DNA of 64,000 bases from contig PCDI01000016.1 of assembly GCA_002778195.1 (NCBI GenBank), positions 282,332-346,331 on the forward strand, read 5' to 3'. Below are positions 1-10,609 of this stretch, one piece after another; the stretch's first letter is position 1; each line of letters begins with the position of its first letter. The position numbers and the translations under genes are program-made. Under the pieces are notes generated by a model that did not search any database, was not told the DNA's origin, and saw nothing but the letters and a program-made list of their open reading frames with translations. Origin of the DNA: Raffaelea ambrosiae. Lineage: Eukaryota > Ascomycota > Sordariomycetes > Ophiostomatales > Ophiostomataceae.

Positions 1-79
1 ATCAGATTATGTCACAGCGCCTCCCCAACACTGGTCGAGTGAAGACTGACATCTCTTATTAACGAGCGATTTGATATGA

Positions 80-1830
80 AGGCATTCCTTCTGCCCATTA
101 GAGACAGCCGAGTATGCAGCGGTGCACCACGACTGTCTGCGGGTCTTTCTCAAGGATTGCGAGCGAAGAAACAGCCGCAGCATAATAGACGGAGTAGACG
201 GATATGATGAAGAACGAATCCTCAGTCGCCAAGACATGATCGATGTGCTGTGGCGGTCCGGCTGGCGGCAGCGACCTCGACCGTTCTCTGCTTCAGCGTG
301 TAGCCAGGGCAGCCAACATGCCCTGCCTGGCCACCTTGCCGATGGAGTTGGTGGACATGATCTACGACCACTGCAGCCGGGCACTACTTTGGCGAGCCAT
401 CTCAGTGCTACGTCTAGCTGAAATGGCAGGCCGCTGGCCGCTCGGCAAGTGTGCCTGTGCTATGTGCTTGGATGCTATTGTCGACTGGACCCGTGGTCAG
501 CCACCGGTCGTCACCAGAGAGTCGGGCCTGAGACAAAGTCATCCGTACATTCGGATCACCCTTGACCGGCAGGGAATTTGCCGGATTGTCCTTCTAAAAA
601 TGGATAGCATCAGCCAGGCCGGCCACCTGCAGTAGGCAAATGGAGCTCTGTTAAAAGCAGGGCCCAACAAGAGCATGCCGCATGCCGCTTTTGTTGCGGG
701 GAATATCTAGGCTCTTGCAAGGGACAACTGGACATTCCGCTTGCATTTCCAGACCAACTAGCGCCCCGTCATATGGAATATCCCAGCTCCGCAGCAGGAG
801 GGAGTAATAACACCTGCACCGATTGGCAGAAATGTGCAGCTCAGCATTGCGCCACTCGCAAATTGCTCTGGCATCACCGCTTTCTACTACAATGGCCACT
901 TCTACGGATTCTATCTACACCACTATGGACACGACCGCAACGACATCACGGACAATGCTGCAGACATGTATGAACGCATCAAAGGCTCCGCAGGGATGGT
1001 CTGGCTGTATGTGCCAATCGGAAAGCGGGACGTCATCAAGTGTATTAGAGTCTCCTATTATGGTCTCAGAGTTGGCGCGGAATTGCATGTGAGTTGCCGT
1101 GCTCAAGTTTTGCCGGGTCATGGGAGAAGTGAGACCTTTATTGACACACTCTTGCTCCCCATATGGAAAAGATTCGATTGAAGCTGGCAGGTGATGTGAT
1201 TGTTGGCAATCATGGCAATCGTGGAACTAGCCATCAGAGTACTTCCCATCAATTAACCGTGGAAGTATCAGCCACGAATCCCAAAGCGATTTGCTACAGG
1301 GAGCCGTATCCAGACTTGTGTACCAGGGCTGTTTTCTTCCTGGCAGACAGGGAAGGCCAGCAGGACGGCCTAGAAGAAACAGACGAGCCACAAGTGCGGC
1401 GGCCGAGACCCCCTGCCTGTGTATCCACACATAAATATGACCAGTTTTAGCTTCATAAGTCTTGGGCTCGGCTCGAAAACGTCCGGTCTATGGAGGTGTT
1501 CAACAGGAAAGGGTTCTTTGATGAAGAATATCGCACGTACTGTTTGCGCGACTCTGGTAGCATGGCGTGGCACCGCCTGTGCCGGGGCATGCTGGTACAC
1601 TACGACAATAGCGGAATCCGTTCGTTAGGCCAGTGTGGGGTGAACATTGACGACAGCGAAGTGATTAAGCGGCCAGGGAGACTCTGCTGGCGAGAGGTCA
1701 AGTTTGCGTAAGGGCGAAGGTTGGAGTCCGAAGTCCTGGTGGACATTACAAGTCTTGATGCGACGGGCAAAGCTGAGGAGCAAGAGGAACATCATCATCG
1801 ATACCCTCCTGACTACGAGAAGAAATAGGA
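80..1830 (+). pseudogene. Degraded fungal F-box family protein gene
   Basis: Pieces of one protein family lie in order on the plus strand, but in two frames and with internal stops. Frame 2 (about 116-270) gives a block with HHDCLRVF. Frame 3 (about 290-1180) gives an F-box-like block LPMELVDMIYDHC followed by ALLWRAISVLRLAE, then a block with YYNGHFYG and MVWLYVPIG. Frame 2 again (1163-1830) gives LKLAGDVIVGNHG and RSLGQCGVNIDD. I recognise this order from large Pezizomycotina F-box-like families of unknown target. Frame 3 is cut by TAG at 633, 708 and 759, the last part by TAG at 1448 and TAA near 1706, and at least two frameshifts are needed (about 270-290 and 1160). I see no plausible intron set that rescues all of these, so it is probably a pseudogene. 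The true start may lie before the window. Confidence 0.6.
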
Positions 1831-3036
1831 GTGCCGCTTGTTTGGTAAGGGCACGCTCTGTTTTCGTTTCACGTTCTGCTCCTCTCACTTGACCTTTTTA
1901 GCCTAGAGATGAAAATACTTACGGGGAGGGGAATGCTATGGGTATTGTCAAAGTGTCAGAATATATGAACTAGGTCAGGGGGGGGGGGGGGGGATTACTT
2001 TGAAATAACCAGATGAGTTGAATCAAATTCACAGTTACCCTCGAAAATCCAAGAAACGAACGCGAAGAATCTTTCGGAGGCAAGACCAGTTGGCATCTCT
2101 CTATCATCGGGCGAAATGAGTGAAATCCAAAATCCAGAACACTTGCACAACCAGAACATCTCAATTGGTCAAGAACCGCAGTCCTGCCCTAGTCCTGCTT
2201 CAATATATGAGCTGGCGAGCGGGCGTAGGAGACAGAACGACAAAGGAGGCTTACACAGCTCACTTTTATTGTGAAGAAATAACTACATGGAAAAAGAAGA
2301 AACAAAATAAAATAAAATTCATCCTGATATGGCGAACAGTATCAAGTTCATGTTGAAGAAGAGGAGAGCTGACAACCTGGTGTGGTCAGAAATATCATGG
2401 GTTTTCATTTTGTTTTGCGCTGTTGGTAGATCGACTCAAGTCACAAAATAAAAAGCTGACATATCAGGTAGCTTCCATGTAACGAAACAACACATGTGAC
2501 CGTACACAGGTAAGCAGAGAGAGTTTCGAAGGATCGATAGCGCTGCCTCGCCTGCATCGAATAGTTTAAGGTTATATCGGGCTGACCATTGTCATCCTGT
2601 TTCTGGTAGGCGTGGAGAGCTGCATGCTGTTGGATTATGTGGCATTGGCCCTCTCTCTTGTTTTCCCTTTCCTATCACAGCAGAATGCGTGTTTTGCTTG
2701 CTCTTGTTCTGTGGTGGCATTATTTGCTTTATAGCTTATGCAAATTGAGGGGAAGATATATACAAAAGCTTCGTAAGAAGTGTGATGATGCCTTTTCCTC
2801 CCGATCTCTCGCTCTGTATGAACCAGTCATATTAGTTCCCTCCAAAATCATCCATTCGTATCGGCCGCATCTCATTCCAGCATAAGGATCGTCGTGCACA
2901 TCGTTGGGTATGCAAATTTGTGTGTGTGTGTGTGTGTTTTTGGAGAGAGAGTTTTTTTTTTTCTTTGTTTCTTTTTTTTTTCTTTTTCTTTTCTTGTCAT
3001 AACCGTTTGCTGTTATGACGACACACGCGCGCCATC
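1831..3036. other. Intergenic region with homopolymer tracts
   Basis: No coding region is supported here. It holds a run of about 15 G near 1979-1994, an A-rich stretch near 2287-2320, a short TG repeat at about 2919-2938 and a T-rich tract at about 2950-2995. The last part lies just beyond the stop codon of the minus-strand gene that follows and probably contains its 3' untranslated region. Confidence 0.5.
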
Positions 3037-4040
3037 TCAGGCAGACGGGCCCACGCTGGCCCTGATATCCGATTCCCTCTTGAGTCGCAGCAGCTGCAGG
3101 TGGTTGTCCCGGACGCGTGCATTGTGTCTCATCCGGCGAACGACCTTGAAGATGATGAGAACAGCGGCCAGCATAAAGGCCACCACGACACCCACGACAA
3201 TGCCGGCAATGGCGCCGGCCGAGAGATGGCTCTTGGAGCCGCCGCTCGAGCCAGACGACGACGACGAGCTCGTCGAGGCCGGTGTCGGGGCGACACCCGA
3301 GGCCGACGTTTTCACGCCCGTTTCCGACGAGTAGTTGTAGCACGAAATGCTCTCGGTGAACTCGCTCAGGGGGACAAACGTAATGTCCGCACAGGCATAG
3401 AACACCTTGTATCGTGCGCTCTCGTAGGAGGAGTAGGAGAGCTGCAGCGTTGCATGCTGGCCGGTCAGGATGCTGGATGCCGGGTCAGGCACCGAATAGC
3501 ACAAGTTGCCCGGGTCGACGTTGGGGAACTGGCTGTAGGCGACAACATCCGTGAATTGGGTCATGGACGTAGGATCTGCTCACATGTCAGAATGGGCTTG
3601 CGATCGCAGAGATATGCAAAGAAATTCAAAGAACGAAATTCAAAGAAGACATTCGCCTCCACTCCGTCGATGTCAAACTTACCGCTCTCGTAAGATATAG
3701 CCATGTTCACCTTGAACGCCTCATCGTTGATCTGGAGGGCAACAGCACCGTTTGCTGTTCGCCAGATGCATGTCAGTCAACCAGCACAGCAGAACACAAA
3801 AGAAACCGTGCATATTTTGTGATTCTTTGGTTTTCTTTCTGTGGTGTACTCACTTAACGGAAACTTTGTCCGCTCTCCAACGCCTGCATCCGAGCCGCAA
3901 GGCTTGGACTGGTCACTGGTAGACGACCATGCGCGGGGTGTTGGCCATGTGAACCCAGCATGGCCCATGGTGGAAGTCGCTGCCTGGGCGAAGCTGGCCA
4001 GAAGAGACGTGGCCAGAGCCACACAAGTTATGGATCGCAT
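3037..4040 (-). CDS. BIM1-like copper-protein ectodomain with a transmembrane anchor
   Basis: Three exons: 4040-3854, 3754-3683 and 3575-3037, joined at GTGAGT and GTAAGT donors with matching phase, giving 265 aa. Residues 1-20 are a signal peptide ending in AQA. The mature part begins near a His (residue 27) followed by FTWPTPRAW and a PCGS motif, continues with NGAVALQINDEAF, and ends with KVFYACADITFV. This resembles the LPMO-like BIM1/X325 copper proteins of fungi, in which an N-terminal His binds copper; here His27 would need cleavage after Gly26 to be terminal. A Ser-rich spacer leads to GAIAGIVVGVVV, a transmembrane helix, and a basic cytoplasmic tail of about 35 residues, whereas family members usually end in a GPI signal. 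Family assignment is by motif recognition and is moderately sure; the gene model is firm. Confidence 0.6.
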
Positions 4041-5788
4041 GGCGTTTGCGTTTGTGCGTCTGAGTCTGTGTGTGGGTAAGAGGATGCACTGTGCCGTGGA
4101 CGTGGAGAGAACGGGACTTTGGAAATTCGTAGAGCCTTGCGATGTACCTCGGAGCCTGCAGCACTATGCGAGGAAATTACCAAAGGAGCCGATAAAAAGG
4201 GGGGGATTAATATCCTTTTCCCCTGAGCGTGAACTTCTTTCCTGTGCCTCTGGTTCGTCGGCTCACACAAAATCTCTCATGGAAAGAGGCAATGGACGGT
4301 TACGGTCCTAAGCGGAAGTCCACATGATGGATATGATCATTCTTGTGCGGGATAGTGGCTGGGCAGAAAATGGGGGGGGGGCAGGAATGCTTCGGCCGAG
4401 CTTCTTCTTTGGGGTCTTGTTGAATTTTTTTTCCCGTTTTGCCTCTCCTTGCCTCTCCCTCCTTCCCTTTTCTCTATCACCTTCGTCTCTTCTGTTTCCT
4501 TCTTCCGGCTTGTGTGGAGTTTTTCTTCTTTTCTCTTCCCTTGGCGTAGTGTTCCTCTTTTTGGGGGGCTTCTTTTCTTGTCTTTTCTTGCTTCTTTGCT
4601 CTGTTCCTTTCCAGCCTCTCTAGCTCACTTTCGGCAACTTTTGGTGCACAGAGAGCATTCTATTGATTGTGCAGTCAGTGGCTGGTCAGGCGGCGGTACT
4701 TCTGGCGGGTTGTGGCGAGTGGGGGGAGGGGGCCGGTATTCGTGTGATATAGAGGCCTGTGTGGAATCGAACGGGAGTTGTGGAAGCATGGATGTTGAAG
4801 CCACTTTGCCTGGCCTAGCTCGTCTCCAATCATTGCCGGATCGGGTGCTCGATTGCGCACAACCATGCGGTTCGTCGAGGAAATAAACGCCAAGCCTAAA
4901 TCCACGGCCCGTATGACGGCCATGCCTCCACCGCGAGGTGCGAATATTGCCTCGTGCGTGGCTGTCTGCGAGTACTCGTTGTCCATGTACCTGCTACCAG
5001 GCAGGGCACATCGCCGTGCATAGTCGACGCGGACCCACAATACAGGCCCCGACCCACCGGCCACGACGAATAAAGGGCTGTGATCGATAAGATTAGATTG
5101 ATAAGTCACCTGCGGCGGAGTCTGGGACCCGCCGCCACAGTTGGAACGCTTCTGGCGTCGCTCCCTGCTGGCCTCGCTCACGCGTTTAGCCCTGTCTTGG
5201 CGCTTAAGTGGTCCCATGTTCTCCACTGCCCTGGGCGGGTATTGTTTTTTCTGCCTGGGTCGTGCTCGGCCTATCGTTCTTCAATGCGAGGGGCCCATTC
5301 GTGGATCGTGCCCCGGGCTGTTCGTGTATATCCGTCCTTGCTCTGTGATTTGGCGAGAGTGCGGTGTTTTCGGGGCTTGGCAATATGCTTTTTGGTGCCA
5401 GAGTCGCTCTCGTTCACCCTCGTTAACGTCAGGCCTGCACCACCCCCTCCTGGCATTCCACGCCATCCCTATACCATGTTGTATTCCCCTGATGGCCATC
5501 TCCAATTCTTTCTGCTTTTGGACGGCATGCTGAAATTTGGTGGGGAGGAGGAGGGGGAGGAGGGGGGGTGCCGTCGATTCTCTCCTTTCGACTGCGTACG
5601 TACTCGTAGACCAGCCTTCCTGGCCTTCGTCTTGTCCGAAGTCGGTGTGGTGGTCTAGACTTTGTCCTATGAGACGAGGCCCCCAGAGCAAGGTTTCCGA
5701 ATTTGGTAGCACGATGGAGGAGTAAGGTATAGTGTGTAGCATCCAGGCAACCCTGTTCGTCTGTTCTTTATTTTTTTGCCTTTGTTAT

Positions 5789-5797
5789 TACATAGTA
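5789..5797. promoter_or_regulatory. TACATAGTA motif upstream of the first CFEM-like gene
   Basis: Exact copy of a near-palindromic 9-mer found seven times in this window, always between genes. This one is 477 bp before the start codon of the CFEM-like gene at 6274. Its role as a factor-binding site is inference from recurrence and placement only. Confidence 0.3.
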
Positions 5798-6240
5798 TTA
5801 TTTTCTGCACGAGTACTTTGTTTTGGCAGGGATGCAATTACGAGGACTCCCATCCCACAAAGGCCGAGAGCATATGCGGCCTAAGATTAAGCAAACTAAG
5901 CATCGCCAGCACAAGGTTATGTATAGAATTTGACAAATGACTGAGGAGAAGTGGGTTAGCCTTGTTCTTCGTACGCGTCCTTCGTCTAGACGTGCCTTGC
6001 CCCCCCTAACCCCTGACTGCGTGACTTCTCAGCATCTATATCTTGACTCGTTCTCCAGCTGCAAAGCTTTGATTTTTTTCCATCTCTCCCTCGTTTTCTT
6101 CTTCATCCTCAGTCTTCACTCTTTTGCTACTCTCCCAAGTGCAAAACACACACTCGCTTAAGTCTTTTTTTGTTCACACACAAGATACAACAAAACCCCC
6201 ATTTCTTTGCAAACTTGCATCCCATCAGCTTAAGACCTTT

Positions 6241-6250
6241 TATCTTATCT
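6241..6250 (-). promoter_or_regulatory. Tandem GATA sites just upstream of the first CFEM-like gene
   Basis: The plus strand reads TATCTTATCT, which on the minus strand gives two GATA cores in tandem (AGATAAGATA), 24 bp before the start codon. Fungal GATA factors, including iron- and nitrogen-responsive ones, bind HGATAR. A site this close to the ATG would lie in the leader, so it may be chance. Confidence 0.25.
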
Positions 6251-6273
6251 GTTCCACTCTCGCTTTCATCAAG

Positions 6274-7598
6274 ATGAAGTTCACCACCGCTGTTATCACC
6301 TTTGGCAGCTTGGCGCTTGTCAGCGCGTAAGTTTTGTGTGTGTACCCCCACGCCATGGAGTTCAGGATTCTAACTTGAGCTTTTTTTTCTTTTTACAGTG
6401 ACTGTGTCGACGACTGTATCGCTTCGACGGCCACGGACCTGAGCTGTGATACCTCCGATCTGACCTGCTACTGCGCGGACGACTTCCCCCTTGCGGTCAA
6501 GGCTTGCCTGTTCGAGACGTACGTGTGCATCGATCACCAAGCATTGTTTCTTTTTTTTCTTGCTTCCCCCCTCATTCTAACTCTTGTCTCCTTCTCTATA
6601 GTGATGACTGTGGCCGGCCGTATGTGACGACCTTCTACGAGTCGTACGACGTTACCTGCGCCAGCTCTGGCACCACGACCACGACGTCGGATGGCTCCTC
6701 TGCCACGTCCACCTGCAGCGTGGCCTCGTGCGAGTCGGAGGCCGCGTCTTCTCTCGGCTGCGATCTGACTGACCTTGAGGGCTGCGTCTGCCTGGACGAC
6801 TTCGCCACGGCCGCCAAGTCGTGCCTGTACGGCGGTGGCTGCAGCAGCCTTGTCGCCGACATGTACACTGACGTCAACAGCAAGTGCTCTGGGAGCAGCT
6901 CCGCTTCCTCCTCTGCTGGGGGTGAGTCTTCCTCTGTTGTCCCTTCTACTACCCCTGCCGAGACTACCCCTGCCGAGACTACGCCGGCCGAGACCACCCC
7001 TGCCGAGACTACTCCGGCAGAGACCACCCCGGCAGAAAGCACCCCTGCCGAGACGACCCCTGCCGAGACTACCCCGGCAGTGACGACTCCGGCCGAGACT
7101 ACTCCGGCAGAGACTTCCTCGGCAGAAAGCACCCCTGCTGTGATTTCATCTGCTGAGACTTCTTCAGCAGAGACTACCCCCGCTGAGACCACGACCCCTG
7201 CCGAGACCACGTCGACCCCTGCCGCTGCTGCCTCGGAGACCACTACGCCTGCTGCTGCCTCCTCGGCTGCCGCGACCACGTCTCCGGCTGTCGTCTCGTC
7301 GGGTGCCGCCGCTGCTTCTTCGGCTGCTGCTGGTGGCAGCGTGGCCTCGTCGGCCGCTGCTGCTGCCTCCACGGCCGCTGCTGGCGCCGCCTCGGCTGCT
7401 TCCTCGAGCGCCGCGGCTGGCTTCGCCACCAGCACGGCCTCCACCACCGCCTCGGGCACGGGCGCGTACGGCAACTCCACCGTTTCCAGCGCTACCTCGA
7501 GCGACCTGGCTGTTGTGACGGCTGGCGCCCACGCCAACTCGGCCGGCCTCGGTGTGGCTGTTGTGGCCCTCGGTGCCGGTATGGCCGCTCTCTTGTAA
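6274..7598 (+). CDS. CFEM-like GPI-anchored surface protein with a Ser/Thr/Pro stalk
   Basis: Exons 6274-6326, 6399-6518 and 6602-7598 give 389 aa; all junctions are GT-AG and phase 2. Residues 1-18 are a signal peptide. Two 8-Cys modules follow. In the first the Cys spacing is C-3-C-9-C-6-C-1-C-10-C-6-C-15-C, with the Asp before the CxC pair (DLTCYC) that in CFEM proteins lies near the heme iron. The second module (CSVASC to SKC) has the same order. After this comes a stalk of TTPAE repeats (about 6949-7200) that passes into Ala/Ser-rich sequence, and a C-terminal hydrophobic stretch typical of a GPI signal. CFEM proteins serve in heme-iron uptake, adhesion or wall structure; which applies here cannot be told. 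The calls of secretion and GPI anchoring are strong, CFEM membership good but by pattern only. Confidence 0.8.
6949..7200 (+). repeat. TTPAE-coding repeat array
   Basis: Fifteen-base units encoding Thr-Thr-Pro-Ala-Glu, about a dozen, most near-perfect, drifting to SSAE and STPA variants at the 3' end. It encodes the O-glycosylation-prone stalk of the CFEM-like protein. Such arrays commonly vary in copy number between strains. Confidence 0.8.
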
Positions 7599-8354
7599 AA
7601 AGCGAAATATGAGTTTTTTACGGATAAGAGGGGGAGGGGGGTGTCGGGTTGGCGGTGCTTGGCAATGTCTTGGAGTTGCGTGAGCGGGTCGTGGGAGGAG
7701 GACCGAACAAGAAAGAGTGGAGTTTGGGGGGTTCCCAATGCTCCCACTTTTTCCATTTTGGCCTCGTCCGTCTTTCCGGCTTTCAGCACTCTTCTTCTTG
7801 GCCGTGGCCCACCAGCTCTGACCTCTTCTCATACATGCTGATGAGATCATGGGTGCTCTGTTATGGGAAAAAAACGAATGGGTCAAATCGTTTTAATCTT
7901 TTTGTGTGTTTTTATTTTTAATATCTTCCTTTCTTGGATGTTCCTTCAGACCATAAGTCTGTGCAACAGGGACATTTGTATAATACCTTTTTTTTTTCTC
8001 AATTACCTTTGTGACGAGGTCTGTACCTCGTCGCTTTTTTTTTTTTTAAAACTCTCAGCTGTATCATCTGAGTAGGTCATGTGTGGTGACTTGCATATAG
8101 AAAAAAGAAGACAAACGAAAAACACATTCTTGTGAATTTCAGAAATCCAACCAGATGCATTGTTGTTCTGTTGGTCCTTGCTTGGAACTTGGTCATAGTA
8201 GACAGGGTAATAATAGTGTGACATTGGTTTAGCCTCGACACTAAAAAGTGTCGCTCCCGCACACCCGTTTCGTGTAAGTGCTTTTTGTGGGGCTTCTTGG
8301 CGACGTCCCATTAAGCAACGTTGGTCTCCTCCCATGGCGCGAGTTTTCTCTTAC

Positions 8355-8500
8355 TACTATGTAGCAGCACCCACCCCGTCTGCCTTCTCGTACATGTGCG
8401 GTCCGCCATTCCGACACCGGTGGATCGAGGAGCCCACCAGGGGGATCATGAAGCTGTCAGCCAGCTACCCATACTACTACATAGTATGTATTACATAGTA
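8355..8500. promoter_or_regulatory. Cluster of three TACATAGTA motifs
   Basis: Exact copies at 8355-8363 (reverse orientation), 8478-8486 and 8492-8500, the last two separated by five bases. They lie about 2.1 kb upstream of the second CFEM-like gene and about 0.8 kb beyond the first. Function is inferred only from recurrence. Confidence 0.3.
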
Positions 8501-9932
8501 GCGATGGAAAATGCCCGCGGCCGGTGGCTGGGTGGCAACACTTTGATGACCGGTAAACTACGTGTACGAAGAGACCCAAAACCATGTTTCCGCGTCCGTA
8601 TTCGCCGCAGGGGGATGGTTGCCATGACCAGATGATGATGTTGTGTTCTTGTTCTGCGAGTCGGATATATAGGCAAGGGGGTGTGTTGTGGCTATTGCCG
8701 CTCGTACCAAGATGCCACTTTTGATCATCTACTTTTTTTTCCCCGCGGATCGACCTATTCGTGCCGCCCGCCATCGTCATTCTTTGTCACAAGAATGGAC
8801 TCTTCATTCTCCGAAAGTCCGTTGTTGCCCGCACCTGGGCGATGCTTCGCCCTGGTTTGACAGAAAGAAACCAGCGCAGAACAACAGTGGCAGTCTGCCC
8901 CGATATTGCCGCCGATTCTGGTGAACTCTTGCGACGTAGTAGTTCGGCCGAGCCAGCTCCGATTGGGCTGCTATTTGGCTTGGCAGAGGGCATAGGGTCG
9001 TTGCTTGGTCCTGCTTGGCAGGGCCAACACAAGCAACACAAGCAACACAAGCAAGAAGCGAACAGATGACAAGCAACCCGGCAACGGAAGATAGGAAGAA
9101 AGGAAGAGTCACGACGGGCCCCGTGATGGGCCCCCGGTTGGCTTGGAAATGTAGTAAAGGCAGGAGAAAAAAACAAGGAAGCGAGGGCAGAAGAGAGATA
9201 GAGGAGGAGAGCAAAGGCCAAGACAAGTGTATAAAGGGTGAAGCAGGCGTGGAGTCCAGTCCGTGATAGAACACTAGTTACCTGACAGGGCAGGGAAAGT
9301 GGAGAGAGAAAGATCGAGAAGAACAAGTTCAATGGCAAGGCGCCCCAACATGGCAGAGGAGACGGCGACGGGGGCCAGTGGTCGGAATGGCAAACCAGAA
9401 GAAGTAGTAGAGAACGGGCAGGCTGAGAACGGCGTACGTAAAAGGCCGTATGTTATATGAAAGTATGGCCGAGCTTGCCCCCTCCCCTGGCTGGCTCGTG
9501 TGTGGCTGGCCGACAACCCAGCACGTCGCCGACATGCGCTCAACACCCCCCCCCCGGAGGAGGCCCTCGAGACCCAGAGACTGCCCACAAAAAAAAAAGA
9601 ATGGACTGGAGCAAGGCTCTTTGGCATGGCCCACCGATTCTCGCATGGTACCGATTGATAAACAACGGGGCCCTGGTGTCCACATTTCGCAACCCCCCTC
9701 CTCCCCTTTTTGGCTGTGTTACGTAGGCGGTACTTGTCCCATGTACCAGGTACATCGACATGTTGTTGCCCGTCTACGCGAATGTCAAGCAGAGCTATTC
9801 ACCCCACCACCACCCCGGCTGTCGCCTGCCAAGCCCTACGGACCCACATGGCGTACTTGTGTGCAGCACCGAAAAAGGAAAGACCGTGGTAGACACTAAG
9901 AAGAACAGCATATTACTATAGTACGTTGTTCA

Positions 9933-9941
9933 TACTATGTA
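9933..9941. promoter_or_regulatory. TACATAGTA motif upstream of the second CFEM-like gene
   Basis: Exact copy in reverse orientation, 669 bp before the start codon at 10610. Two further copies lie at 30292-30300 and 35469-35477, away from the CFEM-like genes. Confidence 0.3.
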
Positions 9942-10609
9942 GGAAAGCACAGAAAAGAGAAGACTCATAGAGAAACGAGGGGGGGAGAGGGGGTTGGAGG
10001 GGGGCAGACCCTTGTTCAGCTCGAGGATGGGGGTCCAGGGCCTCCGTCCAAGAAGAAAGAGCAAAAAAAAAATATTGATCACGATCACAACGGACGACGG
10101 ATGTATGTCCTTTCTCGGGGGTTCGGAAAAGGCCGACGTCTGATCGTCGTCTCCCACGCAGTCAGGTTGGGCAAACGAAAGCGAGAGGCAAAAAAAAAAA
10201 AAGAGAGGCGAGGAAGGACGGATAGCGAAAAAGGCGGGCGGGCTGCAGCTAACCGTGTTCAACCTCTTTCCCCTTCGGGGGTGTGGTTCCCACGAGAACG
10301 ATCCAGAAGAGCGAGCAAGTGTCCCAACATATCCCGCACCTTGGATTTTTATAAGTCAAGTCCTATTGGCACCAGCTTGGCGTCTGGTCGTCCCCGTTCG
10401 CTCCTCTTCTTTGAACTCATAGCTTCCCCATTTATGCTTCTTGGGTCTTCTTGTTTTTTCCTGCTTGCTTTCCCCAAATCTTGATCCTTTTCACTTTGTC
10501 TCCATCTCCAACAAACAACCTTAGCTTTCTTGCTATTTTTTTTTTCCTCCTCACTCACGCAACCTTATATTTCTCTCTTTCTCTATACACCCCCCCCCCC
10601 TCTTTCACA

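Larger units (their letters stand above)
4041..6273. other. Intergenic region between divergent surface-protein genes
   Basis: This is a shared 2.2 kb upstream region for the minus-strand BIM1-like gene and the plus-strand CFEM-like gene. Strong T/C-rich tracts lie at 4395-4620 and about 6060-6260, the second being the probable leader of the CFEM-like gene. Open frames in 4675-5660 have no recognisable family, no splice structure and no domain, and I do not call them. Confidence 0.5.
7599..10609. other. Intergenic region between the two CFEM-like genes
   Basis: Three kilobases without a supported gene. It contains the 3' region of the first CFEM-like gene, four TACATAGTA motifs (listed separately), a nine-base tandem repeat of ACAAGCAAC near 9028-9056, and a C/T-rich leader at about 10430-10609 that ends at the start codon of the second gene. 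Open frames on both strands here lack domains. Confidence 0.5.

Noticed and set aside
4675..5226. Minus-strand frame of 183 codons in the first large intergenic region
   Set aside because: Mixed composition, no signal peptide, domain or splice structure; cannot be told from chance.
6635..7789. Minus-strand frame of 384 codons opposite the first CFEM-like gene
   Set aside because: Val/Ser/Ala repeat that mirrors the TTPAE array; no start context, no domain.
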